A DNA stretch of 64,000 bases from Berberis thunbergii (Eukaryota > Streptophyta > Magnoliopsida > Ranunculales > Berberidaceae). The first letter of the stretch is position 1. Each line of letters starts with the position of its first letter. Below, one piece after another: positions 22,757 through 34,568 of this stretch. Under the pieces are notes generated by a model. That model saw nothing but the letters and a program-made list of their open reading frames with translations. It did not search any database and was not told where the DNA came from. The stretch is from positions 1 to 64,000 of the forward strand of contig QNQO01009198.1 in the NCBI GenBank assembly GCA_003290165.1. The letters are read 5' to 3'. Position numbers and translations under genes: made by a program.

Positions 22757-25700
22757 CTTCACCTAAAGGCATCATGCCCCAATTGACAATATTTCAGTCA
22801 ATTTTGCCATTATGGAGTTGAACAGGACCTCCATGATTTGTTTAAATCAAGTTTGCAAGAAAATTCAATGAACGTTATCTTTTTGGTGCCCTTGGATTGG
22901 CTAGCTCCCTTTAAAATTTCATTGTGAAAGGGATTTTTTTTTAATTGTTTTTTGAAACTTTACAAATAAAGCATGAGGATTGGCACTCCATATTGCTGTT
23001 GTTTCATATATATGTTGACACATTTATTTCATGCCTACATTGCATTTCTAAGAAATGCTTGAAGGATACAACATTGCCCCCATAGGGTAACCAATCCGAA
23101 GGCTTGCCACCTAGCATCCATGACACATAAAGACTTGTTTTAGATAATGTTCTAAATTTTCACTGGCGAGTTTCAAACCGACAACCTCTCACTAAAGACA
23201 CAGTAAAAAAAAAGTAAGCAACTATAAGACGATGACTCTTAGAATTCCAACATATTGTACTCTCATTGATAGCTGGAAATTAGGGGTATCAGCTAGTTCT
23301 TAACATCAGAGTTTACTCTTGACAAGTTGAAGTAAACCATATCACATATGGATGAAACCATAATTCACCCTACTTTCAACATCTTAAGTATATATATGTA
23401 TGAGTTTCTTGAAAATAAAAATATATTCTGTCCTTTTCAGTTCTTCTTTGAATGTTGAAATTTCTTTCATCTTTCGCTTTGGATGACCCAAGAATGTGGA
23501 GCCTTACCTGTAAAAACTAGACTTGGGGGTCGTTGGTTTGCAGCAAGTATTTAATCCCTTGCATGAAAAATCGCTTATTAAGTGTTATGCTACAGCTAAA
23601 TTGATGCTTAATGCTAGCTACTTCAAATTTACTTTGCAACCACTCGAGAACATTTTGAAAATAACCCACATTTTAGGCATGGAAACCACAATTTTAATAA
23701 CCAAATATCACTTTAGGAGTGGTTAGAAATGTTGTTCTTGTTGTCCTCTTCATCCTATTATTCCTATAAAACAAACATAGCTCCTTTAAGTAATTAGGCT
23801 TGTTGAGTAAATATATTTATTTTTGGAGCCCCATCCATCCTACAAAATGTAATAAGTTCCTATAGTGGTTAGGCTAGTGGGGTGGTGTTTGTTAGGCTTA
23901 GCTATTAAACTTGAGTTTGAAGTAGTTTTCCCTCAAAATTATAGTATGCGCAACTTTACTACCCAATCTTCATTAACTAATAGTTTTAAACCTGCCAAAC
24001 AACACTTATGGTTTCTTCTTCATACCAGTTCTTCGGTACAACAGATATATGCCTAAAAAATATGAATCTCAATTCTCAACCATAGTTGTTCGGCGTATTA
24101 TATTGAGACATGAACAACGTATCAGCGTATTGCACAGATGAAATCCATGTAAATCAAGACAGTATCCAAGGAAGAAAAGCTATTCTTAAACATATATAAA
24201 CACTCTCAGACGCCTTAAACATTATGAAAGTTTGAAGTTGAGCACTTTCACGCTCTGTTGACTAAGATTTTGTTTTGGGCTTGGATTAAGCTCAAACCTA
24301 TAATCTCAATGTTGGGCATTTAATTTGGCACAAATAGTCTATCCCAATAAATTTCCTTTTTTCTTGAGAAATTCACTTTGGCTGAACCCAAACTGTATTT
24401 ATTTTGAGTTGTTACAATTTTACAAGTAGCAATGATTAACCATAAACTATAGTCTTCTTACGAATATACAAACCAAATCAATCAGGACGCCTTATGGCAA
24501 ATGTGGGTTGGAAAATGTCTTATATTTCAAAAGTTGCACCTTTAATAAAAATTTTGCAGAAAAGAAAATGGACCAAAGAAACTAGTACAACTAATCACTA
24601 AATGCCTAAACTTTGAAGCTAATATCATCACCCTCTAAATTGCCCTAAAGCCTAACATTTTCAATATTGAGTGATAATAATTAAATTCTACCAAACTTGA
24701 ATTGCTGGACTAGATATGAACAATGAGTTAGCTAGCTAGGAACCCCAGTGGACAGGTGAGAAGGAAAATGACACCTCCTGCCAATCCCCTTCACTAAAAC
24801 TGAGGACATGGGTCCTCCCTCTCTCATGGAGACCATGAACTTTGGGCACCATCTTACCAACCAGAGATTCTTATAACCTAACTACCTTATATCAGGATTG
24901 CTTTTATGAACTATTATGAACCCATTCATGCTCTATAACTGGATTGCTTTGATGAGCTCAACCATCTCCTTCATTGCTTGCATGTGTGATTGAAAGAAAG
25001 TGAATTATCTACCAAATTGTGTATTCTAAGACAATTTTACCTAATTGGAAAAAGTTTTCCCTAGTTGCATAATCTTTTCTAGGTGCGCATACCACAATGG
25101 AATAGTGTTCCTTTTCAAGATGAACAATCATGCCGAATAAATTAGGCATGTAACTAATGTAACTCAAAACAAATTAGAGAGCGCTTTCGGGTGTTTAGCT
25201 ATTATCAGTACTCACATTCATTGGAGAACATGATGATGTATTAGTGGGCTGGAGTAACTTTTTTCTGGTAAACAAAGGTGTGTTCTTCAGTCAATCCAAA
25301 CTACTTCAACAACCCATTCAGTGAACTCAACTAGCCTTTCAGAAAGTAAAGTTCATAGCTTTTCTTCTGTTTCACCTTTTACATCGATCCTTATTGGTGT
25401 AGGTGTGACAAAAGAGCAATACTGAAAGTCCTTGAAAGATGGATATGTTTCTAACAGTGTTCAAAAGACCCACATCAATAATGGGATTGAATGTACAAAA
25501 GATGTATTAAGTACGTATAAGGGAAGTGACAACAGATACACCTTAAGCTTCATATATGCGATGTTTTTCGATTAATATGGACTATCACATGTTTCATAGA
25601 CAAGATTTGAAAAGTCCCTCATATTTGACAAATTCAAAGAACTAGGAAGTTTGGATTTGACACTAAGATGGGATTCTGATAAAAACTTTAGGTCGTTGTT

Positions 25701-27037
25701 ATTGTTCAGGTTATCTCAAATGGTTTGAAAAGGATCAATACATCAACTCTTAAGTACTAACTTCTAAAGCATCTTAATTAGCTAGGTTGAAGGTCAAATG
25801 CTTCTCATGTCAACACGTAACAAGTTGTTCGGTCATCCATTTAGCTTTAACTACTTTGAGTCTAGGAAGGTGTAGACAATTAAGACTTGCGGGAAAACTT
25901 CACTTTTTCAAGTAAAAATACACTACAAATACCAATAATGAATGGTATGATCAAACAAGAGGAGTTGTAATGTATGATCAAGATTACATCTTTTAAGTAA
26001 TTTTTTACAATTAGTTTGCAATATCACCCAACTACGTACAAATACAAACGAACGGGCTTATGTTCATGCATAAGCGATGCTACTAATTAAACACATGATT
26101 GTCATGTACTTTTCAAGTAAAGTTCGATGATTATCACATGGATACAACCAAATAGGCAGGTAAAGCTTTTTAGGATATCCCCACACAAGTCTTTGTTTAT
26201 TAAGCCTAAGCACATGATAGTGCATGGACCGTAATGTCGATCTCCCCCAATTCACAGGAGTTCAAATTGGCCCAATGTAATAAATTGATCCGTATTAGTT
26301 TATCAAACCTTCGTGTGATCAATATAACAGAATAAGTGATCATTATTTTTCCTAGCCTTTAAAGTGCTATTACATTATCCCTAGTTTTATTCCATATATA
26401 TCATTACAGCTTTCTACCAAAAGTTTCTTCTTCTTTTGGCTCTCATGTTCGCAGTATTGACATATCCCTATGGACCAATACACAGATTAGTGAGGTTGGA
26501 CATCAACCTAACCTGATAGCGACAACACTTTTTACAGATGATGTACTGGACAATAAGCGAGGCTTTGGTGTAATATGACTTCTATAAATACAAACAATAC
26601 AATACAATACAATACAATGCAATGCAGGAAAGAATGTGCTTACTGTGAAAAGGCTCATGCATGAATGCCGTGCTCAAGTTGGACATGTGATGATGCTACT
26701 AACCATATATAAGAAAAGTGCGCTCCAATGTATCTGCCAAAATATCTATATTCATGGAACTGTGACCTTACCTAGTCGCGATGAAGGGATTCGGTTTGGT
26801 GCATGTTAAGATGCAGTAGCTGTGTTACACTTCATCGAAGAGATGGGTTAGAACTGAAAAAAACATGACAAAGTGCGTGTATTGCCTAATGTTCAGACTC
26901 AGAGTTCAGACTACCACAAAATACATACAAAATATCTGAAAAAAAGCGATAAACGTATCGATAATGATAAGATGAATAACCGAATACCATATCGGGTCAA
27001 GAAAAAGACTTCCAACACAATGAATCAACTGATCAAA
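22757..27037. other. Long intergenic stretch, no gene recognised
   Basis: About 4.3 kb of AT-rich DNA. Open frames are under 70 codons and have no recognisable domain. A box A-like TAGTGGTTAGG near 23863 may be a trace of another SINE. A pentanucleotide repeat (AATAC)n with a few AATGC units occupies about 26586-26624. Confidence 0.45.
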
Positions 27038-27677
27038 TGATGTTGGGTAGAGTAGCGATTATCCTGCTGGCTAGCTTTAACAGACAATTCACAGGAAATA
27101 ACACAAGAGAATCGCCCAAAACACAGAAATATCTCTAATGTCAATTCAAAATTATGCAAATCAAAAGTATCTCTAAAGTCAGCCCACAAGCCGGGCTTTA
27201 TAGCTAAAACTCGTGATTATTAGAATTTTACCAAAAATAGAAAAACCCCAATAATCATTCTAAAACAAAATACGTAATAAAAGAAATAAACTGCTGAAAA
27301 TCTGGCCCAAATCGGGTTCAGAATCACTTCTTAAACAATAATTGAAATATTACTATAAAAGGGAAAAAACTACTAAATTTGTGGATTCGAAAGGAAAAAC
27401 AGTAGATTTTGGCATCAAAAAGATATGCAACGAGTGTAGCTGGTTGACCGCGACGTACGCTGAAGTTAGCTGAAGTTATTTGGGGTCATTTGCGTGATTC
27501 TGATTCCCGTAGCTGAAGTTATGGCAAAAATACTAAAACACATCCAAAACTGCCAAATTAGAAAAAGATTATGATTTTCTCTCATCCTTGCGCTAATCTG
27601 CTAATTCAAGATATCTTAATGCTAATAACGTGTTATCTAACAGCTCATCATCGTCTGACTCAGATCCTCCTGCATCA
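27038..27677 (-). mobile_element. Solo LTR of the gypsy family also found at 44614 and 51287
   Basis: 640 bp with plus-strand ends TGATGTTGGG and CTGCATCA, bracketed by the perfect 5-bp duplication tcaaa (27033-27037 and 27678-27682). The first ~130 bp align with the LTRs at 51287 and 54529: GATTATCCTGC.GGCTAG, then AACAGACAATT, then CTCTAATGTCAATT. Both share the terminal CCTGCATCA. The lone LTR with its own TSD implies loss of the internal part by LTR-LTR recombination. Read on the minus strand the LTR runs 5' to 3'. Confidence 0.82.
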
Positions 27678-27907
27678 TCAAACTGCCAAAACATCAAATA
27701 CCAAACACTCATAATTTATGTGACATGGTCTAAGTTGTAGTACACTGTATTACCTAATGTTCTCCTTTCGCAAATGCACAGAGGATTTAATTTAAGGGGA
27801 GAGAGTTCGGAATGAACGGTTGAAAGACCAAAAAAAAGCTGGTGGGTAAAAATAAATAAAACACTTCTAATCTTCTTATTCATATAATATTCAAAGATAT
27901 CTCAAAA

Positions 27908-29242
27908 GGCACCGATTACCTAGCACCACTAATTCCTCTCTCTCACGCCATTTTACTCTCTCACATCACCAACTTACTTTCTCACACCACTTATATAAAT
28001 CAAAACCATTCATTTTTTCTCTCACCATTCAAATCAACAATGGTTCCTCTCTCCATCATTCGAAATCCTCTCTTTCAAATCTCTACTACATTCAAACCTC
28101 CTCCATCTTCCTTGAAAGATCTCAAAATTTTCTTAAAGTTGAAATCCTTAAACTCAAACTCAATAAATATGCATAACTTAACATAACCGACAAACTCAAA
28201 CTCAAAAAAAAAAATAGAGTAACTTTCGAACCAATTTAAACCCTCAATTGAGACTGATTCTCAAGCTCATCAAAACATGAAAGTTGTAGTACTCTGAGTT
28301 ATCTAGTAAACACAACTAGAATCGCTTGAAAATGTTTTGAAATGAGCAAGTTATGGTCATTTTACTAAAGTCGCGCAAATCTGTCCGAAAAATGAAAATG
28401 GTATAATGTTCCTGACTTTTGAACAACTTATATGCTTGATCAAGACCGATTCTGAAGTTGGTCAAAACACAAAAGTTGTAGTCTCTCAATTCACTACACC
28501 AATTTATAACAATTCCCAAAATAGTAACACTTTTGAGATATAACAATCCACCAAATAATTTCAAGTCAAAACTAGATTTAGTCAAAAAATGAAAAATAGT
28601 TACATAAAAAATTATGCAATAAATTAGATCACCATGAATAGTATCACTTGTAGGCCCATACTCTTCATGGTGATAAAATTATTTTATCACTTTGTTTGTG
28701 AAAATGTGTAAAATTGTTTTGTAAATTGTTATAGCTCAAAAGTGTTCCTGTTTTAGGGGTTGTTATAAAAATGTCAATTTGGTGTAGTGGTTATCTAATA
28801 AACATAACTTGAATCACTTGAAAATGTTTTGAAATGAAAAAGGTATGGTCATTTTAGTAAAGTCGCGCAAAATAGAAAAAAAAACTGTTTATCTAAAAAC
28901 ACAACTTGAATCACTTGAAAATGTTTTGAAATGAAAAAGCTATAGTCATTTTAGTAAAGTCGTACAAAAAAAAAATTCTTTTTGCAGAGTGCACTGCAAA
29001 GTATCCCAATTACCTCGCATTGCACAACGCGAGCTCTGCAAAGAGATTTGAGTGTAAGGAGAAATTTGGAAGAGGAAATTTTGATTAAGGGATGGAGGGA
29101 TCATTGCTTTATCGATTTGAATGGTGAGAGAAAAAAAATAGATCATTTTTATTTATATAAATTGTGTAAGAAAGTAAAAAAAAAAAAAAAAATCAATGAC
29201 GATGTGAGAGAGAGGATATAGCAGTGCGTGATACTTGTTGCC
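27908..29242. mobile_element. Mutator-like (MULE) non-autonomous element, perfect 9-bp TSD
   Basis: 1335 bp. The left end GGCACCGATTACC and the inverted right end GGCAACAAGTATC begin long, imperfect terminal inverted repeats of over 150 bp. They share TCCTCTCTCTCAC, ACTTTCT.ACAC, TTATATAAAT and TTCTCTCACCATTCAAATC in the same order. A perfect 9-bp direct repeat, atctcaaaa, flanks it (27899-27907 and 29243-29251), the hallmark of Mutator elements. The interior holds reverse-oriented copies of the ~185-bp unit seen at 15521-16240 and a nested CACTA MITE. No MURA transposase frame is present. Confidence 0.88.
28492..28789. mobile_element. CACTA-type MITE, copy 2, nested in the MULE
   Basis: 298 bp, with CACTACACCAATTTATAACAA at the left (split as CACTACACCAA plus TTTATAACAA) and the inverse (TTGTTATAAA..TTTGGTGTAGTG) at the right. 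It interrupts a ~185-bp repeat unit of the host MULE: without it, aaaagttgtagt and gttatctaataaac rejoin as in the uninterrupted units. Flanking triplets att/gtt are compatible with a 3-bp CACTA target duplication. Full-length relative of 13037-13340. Confidence 0.78.
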
Positions 29243-29251
29243 ATCTCAAAA

Positions 29252-30529
29252 TTGGATAACAAGAGAGAGATGTAGCAATAGTGATTGAAAGTAGGTAAAG
29301 AAAATGAACTAGTGGGGATGGAAGTTGGAAGAGGTAAATATAATAGGAAAGACTATGAATACTTTGGGGTCTCTGTTTCATATTCATTCATGTTTTGAAA
29401 GAGAGGAAACAAGGTAAAAACCAACACCAACTTGATTGGTCATGGGGAGTAGTACTTGTTTTTGTTGATAAAGTGAGCCACTATGAGGGAGGGTTGAGGA
29501 GAAGAGGGGATGGGTTGAGAAGGTAACCCATGTGTGGTGGGGAACACTAATGTGTGTGTGCAAATTGATAGGAGGAAATAAAAACAAAAAGGTAAACCAA
29601 CCCCACATTCAGTTGCCTAAACTTATACCACAAGGCTTGAGACAAGAAAAAAGTGGAAGGTGAACCAAAGCCCACATACAACCACAACCACTTCCCTCTC
29701 TTTCTCTTGCTTTCTATTATTATTTTCCTTCTCCCTTTCCATCTCCAAGTACCTTTACTTTCCTAACCTCTTCTTCTAGAAACCCTATTGCGTATATCAT
29801 CATGTTGATTGATATATGTAGCACTACCAATATATACTACAAAAGGCAATCACCAACTAGTAATTACTTGCTTTCCCTCATTGTCAATAGTAAAGCCTCC
29901 TCCTATAATACTCATCTTACATGACATGGAATTTTTCTTCTCCATAAGAAGTTCTTCAATGGCCTGTGGTGATGATTTCTAATCCACATCTCACATCAAC
30001 AACAACATATAGATCATTCTTATCATCCCTGGAAAACTTTCCAGGTTTCATGAAATTTTCTGAGACTGAATTGAATACATAAATAATGTCCCAAAGCTGT
30101 CTACTACAAGAGAGGTTTTCACCAATAATTAGCAAAAATCAATGAAGTATAATAAAAAGTTTCCTCTACTGATTCATTGTATGTACAAAACTCAATATGA
30201 TTGTAGTCTAGAACACCCAAATAAGGCAAACCTTTTTTTCTTTTTCTTGATGGAAAATAATGAGCAACTTGTTTATAACGTAAAAAAAAAAAAAAAAAAA
30301 AAAAAAAAAGACTTTTTTTTAACCATAAAAACATGAAACCTACCCATACAATGTACATGATGATATTATACTATATATATATGTCATGCATGTTTCTGTA
30401 TATTATATGTGTGTTGGGGGAAGGTTTGTGAGTGAGGGTAACTTTTACTTGTTTAACTGAAGTAGTTAGATAGATAAAAAAAGTGTGGGATCACGCTTTG
30501 TCTGTCCATACTTTAATACCTTACTTTAC
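29252..30529. other. Upstream region of the MYB gene
   Basis: Non-coding flank of about 1.3 kb. It contains pyrimidine-rich tracts (about 29690-29800) and a long A-run (about 30281-30309). No gene recognised. Confidence 0.4.
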
Positions 30530-30536
30530 ACCTACC
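30530..30536 (+). promoter_or_regulatory. AC element (ACCTACC) upstream of the MYB gene
   Basis: A perfect ACCTACC (AC-I type) about 50 bp 5' of the TATA box. AC elements are the established targets of R2R3-MYBs in phenylpropanoid promoters, so this is a candidate site for auto- or cross-regulation. A 7-mer can occur by chance; its promoter position raises the odds. Confidence 0.45.
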
Positions 30537-30584
30537 TGAAGGTCACTTATGTACTTTTCTAATCCCCCTTCAGCCTTATTATAT

Positions 30585-30592
30585 TATAAATA
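30585..30592 (+). promoter_or_regulatory. TATA box of the MYB gene
   Basis: TATAAATA stands 238 bp before the MYB start codon, in a plausible place for a core promoter. The predicted 5' UTR (about 200 nt) contains a (CA)n-rich tract at about 30690-30713. Confidence 0.55.
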
Positions 30593-30829
30593 TGATGTTT
30601 GTATCATCAATAGAGTCCACCCCAACAGCCAGTCCCTTCTTAACCCCCCTTTCTCACCAACTCACATCTAGAAGCAATTATAAGACACGCACACACACAA
30701 ACACACACACACACCTTATAAATCGCCTTCCTCAAGACCTTATTAGGATTGACCTTGAAACACCACACCACCACTATCATCGCCACTTCCACCACCAACA
30801 AGTACTTGGCAATACTACTACTACGACAT

Positions 30830-31701
30830 ATGGGTAGGTCACCTTGTTGTGAGAAAGCTCACACTAACAAGGGAGCTTGGACTAAAGAAGAAGATGATCG
30901 ACTTATCGCGCATATAAGAGCTCATGGTGAAGGATGTTGGAGGTCTCTCCCTAAAGCTGCAGGCCTTCTTCGATGTGGTAAGAGTTGTAGACTTAGATGG
31001 ATCAACTACTTACGCCCAGACCTCAAGCGCGGAAACTTCACTGAAGAAGAAGATGAGATCATTATCAAACTACATAGCCTTCTTGGTAACAAGTAAGTTT
31101 AAACTACATAGATTCTAGTTTCAAAATGATCTCTTCACCATAAAAGATCCAAATGATCTAACATTTGAAATGACTTTGTTATTGTTATTGTTATAGGTGG
31201 TCACTTATAGCAGGAAGACTACCAGGAAGAACAGACAATGAGATAAAGAACTACTGGAATACTCATATAAGGAGAAAATTGCTGAGTAGAGGAGTAGACC
31301 CTGCAACTCATCGATCCATCAACGAGCCTGTTTCAGATGTTAAAACAATCTCTTTCGCCTCCGCTGGGAAGGAAGATGAAAAAATGTTGGAACCTAAAGA
31401 AGAGAAGAAGAGTAGTGCTCGTAGTGAAGAACGATGTCCGGACTTGAACCTCGAGCTTCGAATTAGTCCTCCTCGCCAACAACAACAACAACAACAGGTA
31501 CCAAACGAGCCATGGACAAAGGGTGGTGTTGAGATGAGAAGAAGTCTTTGTTTCTTTTGCAGCTTGGGGTTGGCTAATAGTAAAGACTGTAGCTGTAGTA
31601 GTAACATCAGTAGTACTAGTAGCAGCAGTAGTGATAATGATGTGATAAGATTGAAGAATGGGATGTTGGATTTTAGAAACATGAAGATGAGCTATAATTG
31701 A
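30830..31701 (+). CDS. MYB32: R2R3-MYB transcriptional repressor, subgroup 4 (MYB4/MYB32/MYB308-like)
   Basis: Nuclear DNA-binding repressor of phenylpropanoid/lignin genes, by family. Two exons, 30830-31092 and 31197-31701, join in frame (AAC AA|G TGG) to 255 residues. The start is the ATG giving [15 protein letters not shown], the standard R2R3-MYB N-terminus; an upstream in-frame extension is not MYB-like. R2 spans about residues 14-61 and R3 about 67-112 (first Trp replaced by Phe, as usual). The bHLH-contact motif in R3 is present with Ile for the first Leu (E-I-x2-K-x3-L-x6-L-x3-R). Subgroup-4 motifs follow: [12 protein letters not shown] (C1), the EAR repression motif DLNLEL (170-175) in the C2 region, the zinc-finger-like CFFC...CSC (Cys 206, 209, 219, 221), and a C-terminal LDFRNMKM. 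A seven-Gln run lies after the EAR. Which of MYB3/4/7/32 it corresponds to is inferred from its linkage to APX. Confidence 0.95.
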
Positions 31702-33897
31702 TCATGGGCTTGGAGTTTGATCTCTCTCTGAAGAAGAGTACAAAAATGTTGTAGAAGAAGAGATGATTGTTATGTCTAAATCTCACTCTTTTTTGGTTGT
31801 CCAAACAAATCTCTCTTTTTGTTTCTCTTGTTCTGACATGTATGATTATGAGTACATAATACAATATTACTGTAGCCATTCAGTAAATTTTCCTCAACTT
31901 TTTCCTCATTTGGAATTTTACTACAATTGCCTAATGCCGCTTGTATTGTTTTTCCCAATGACAGACAGGGATACAAGGGCAAGCCTTTGCCCTTGAAGAC
32001 AATAGCAAATGTACATTTCTCACACAGGTAAATACCATGGAAATATTAGATAGCACATTGGTAAAATCAGATGAAAAGTCGATGTAGTACCTGACATACA
32101 TAGACAAGGGTGTCGTATCGTGTTGCATTGCAAAAATAATAAGTTGGGCATAAAGAAGAGAAGTAAGATTAGATTAGAATATGATTAGATGAGAACTTAA
32201 ATGGAAATTAGGTAACCAATCAAAGCTTAAGATAAGCAAAAAGAGCAAAACACTGAAACATTGTATACCCTAATCATACAATTAGATATGGCTGGTTGGA
32301 ATTGGAGTTATGAACATTCACACATGTCTTAATTTCAGTTGTTGGGGGGAGACAATGAACTGTATCTGACACTCTCTATATATGTTATTTGAAAATATGT
32401 TTGTTTTCAGATCTGACTTTACTATCCGATTCATTTGTCAGGCAATCTCAGTGTGCTTGGAGATAAATTTAATACCAAATAGACTGGCTAGGTAGCTAGA
32501 CAGATGGAAAAAAAATCTGGTGGGTGTTTTGCATTAATAGAAGAAATCAATGATAGGGATTTTGTTTTTAAATTTAATATCGACGTACTAATTTCGTATT
32601 TTAATTTATCTAATACAGATGAAGTGTTGTATTTCATAAAAAAAAAATATACATTGTCTTCAAGTCTTCTAAATTTCATTTAATTTATTGTTTATAAAAT
32701 ATAATCTTGGGAGATTTTTAAAGTTTGTCCAATCTAGTAGTTTTTTATGATGAGAGAAGAAGGTACTATTTATTTTCTAATTTTAAAGCTAGTTTTATCT
32801 TCAATGAAAAAGTTGTGTAGAGGGTTGGATAAGCTGTGAGAGGAGGAGAAGCAAGAAAGGGATGAAGGGGTAGGTAACCTATCTCATCATGACAAAAGCC
32901 AAAACAACATACCAAATGCCAACTCTGTTACTTTTTCCCTCAAAAAATGGCACTATGGATGAAGAAAGATGAAGAGTTGTAATAAAACCCTATCCAACAA
33001 GCACTGCCATCTCCTACCAACCAAAACAATCACCATTTATTATTAGGGTTTTGTCTTTCAAAGGAGTGGTGGCGAACAAGAACTCCAGATTTTATGTAGG
33101 TTAGGTTAGGTTACATTATATGGATGGATAATGATATTTTTATTTGTTTTTGTATAATTCTTGTGAACTTGTCAGGTTTAGATATATTAAGAGGGTAGAT
33201 CTGATCAATAAGATAGGGCTGAACAAATCTCATAAAGTTTTAAGGTTATGATTTTTAGCTAATCAGAATTGCAGATTCTAGGGACCCAACCTTATTTAGA
33301 TATGTGATTAGGTGTTGTCTCACCAACTTCTCCATCCCCATTACTTTTTACCTCTTTTAAACGATAATTAGTATGTTCTTATTGTTTGTTTTATTTCCGC
33401 CTCGATGTAAAAGTCAATTCTATGTTTGTATGTTTTCATGTATTTCTACTTCGCATGCCTCCAACACTTTCTACATTATATAATAGTATCTGAGTTATAT
33501 CAAGACTTACAATGTAGTATAACTTAAACAAAACTAAAAAGGGCTAACTATGAACTACAACTTGCAAATTTTTTAGAGAGAATGATAAATATGATATGAC
33601 CAATAGGTAGCCAACTGCTCAGCAAGAAATACAGTTTTAGTATCGTAAACTTAATAGCAACTCCTAAACATCGAAATCACATATTTAAACGTAATAATCA
33701 AACAATATAGGTGAGGTCATGCCCATATGGTTAAGCACCAACACCTAACTACCATTGTTGGTGTTTCAGTTATCTAGTGTGATGAGTTATGTGATTCTTA
33801 CACTAATAATTTTTTCAAGTCAACTTAAAAAATTATCGTGATAAAACTTCTATGGCGGAAAATCACACCATAATCCACCTATAACTATTATTGTTAT
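31702..33897. other. MYB 3' flank and intergenic DNA
   Basis: The 3' UTR probably covers the first few hundred bases. The rest is AT-rich with no recognisable gene, element or array. Confidence 0.4.
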
Positions 33898-34092
33898 CAT
33901 TATTATTAATTAGCCCTTCTAGAAGGTTGAGGCCCAGAGTGCAAGGTGGGTGCAAAGCCGACCCATCACCATCCATCATCCTATAGATGCCCACCATGCA
34001 TCCATCTCTAGGATGATGGATGGTGGTGGACAGGCATTGCGCCCACCTCGCTCTATGGCCTCGCCCCCTAGAATCAGGGTTTATTAATAACA
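33898..34092. repeat. Long imperfect hairpin (foldback element or miRNA-precursor-like)
   Basis: Nearly the whole ~195 bp pairs with itself around a short loop (CCCACCATGCAT, about 33990-34001). Stem blocks, left versus right arm: ATTAATTAGCCCT with AGGGTTTATTAAT; GAGGCCCAGAG with CTCTATGGCCTC; AGGTGGGTGCAAAGCC with GGCATTGCGCCCACCT; ACCATCCATCATCCTA with AGGATGATGGATGGT. The central block is essentially perfect. No known miRNA is recognised by me. AT-rich symmetrical ends suggest a foldback MITE as the alternative. Confidence 0.7.
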
Positions 34093-34154
34093 AAAGTTTT
34101 AAGGGAGCTATCAATCATTTTCAACTTGAGAGATTAAAGTGATGCACATAAGAG

Positions 34155-34560
34155 TAGGGCTGAACAAAAAACCAATCAAACCGACTAAACCGATCAAAAC
34201 CGAACCGATTGGTTCGGTTTAAATTCGGTTTGGATCGGTTTCGGTTTTAAAAAATTCAAAACCGAAGTGGTCGGTTCGGTTTTCGGTTTCTATGTGATTT
34301 TAACCGACCAAACCGAACTGACCGAATATATATAATAAATAATATAATATGTTTAAAATAGTCGGTTCGGTTCGGTTTTATTTCGGTTTTTGTTCGATTT
34401 TAGTCAGTTCGGTTCGGTTACGGTTTGCATAAATTAGAATCGGTTCGGTTTCGGATCGATTTTGTTAATGATCGGTTCGGTTTCGGTTTGAAAATTTTAA
34501 AACCGACCTAAATTGGTTCGATTCATGGTTTAGGTGAAAAACCGAACCTTTTCATCCCTA
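34155..34560. mobile_element. Small hAT-type element, perfect 8-bp TSD
   Basis: 406 bp, ends TAGGGCTGAACAAAA and (inverted) TAGGGATGAAAAGG, flanked by the perfect 8-bp duplication cataagag (34147-34154 and 34561-34568). The interior is almost entirely AACCGA/TCGGTTC words. Non-coding. Same family group as 2770-3191. Confidence 0.85.
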
Positions 34561-34568
34561 CATAAGAG

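Noticed and set aside
31308..31682. Antisense open frame across MYB exon 2
   Set aside because: A shadow of the MYB coding sequence; its Cys and Leu runs mirror the CAA and AGT repeats.
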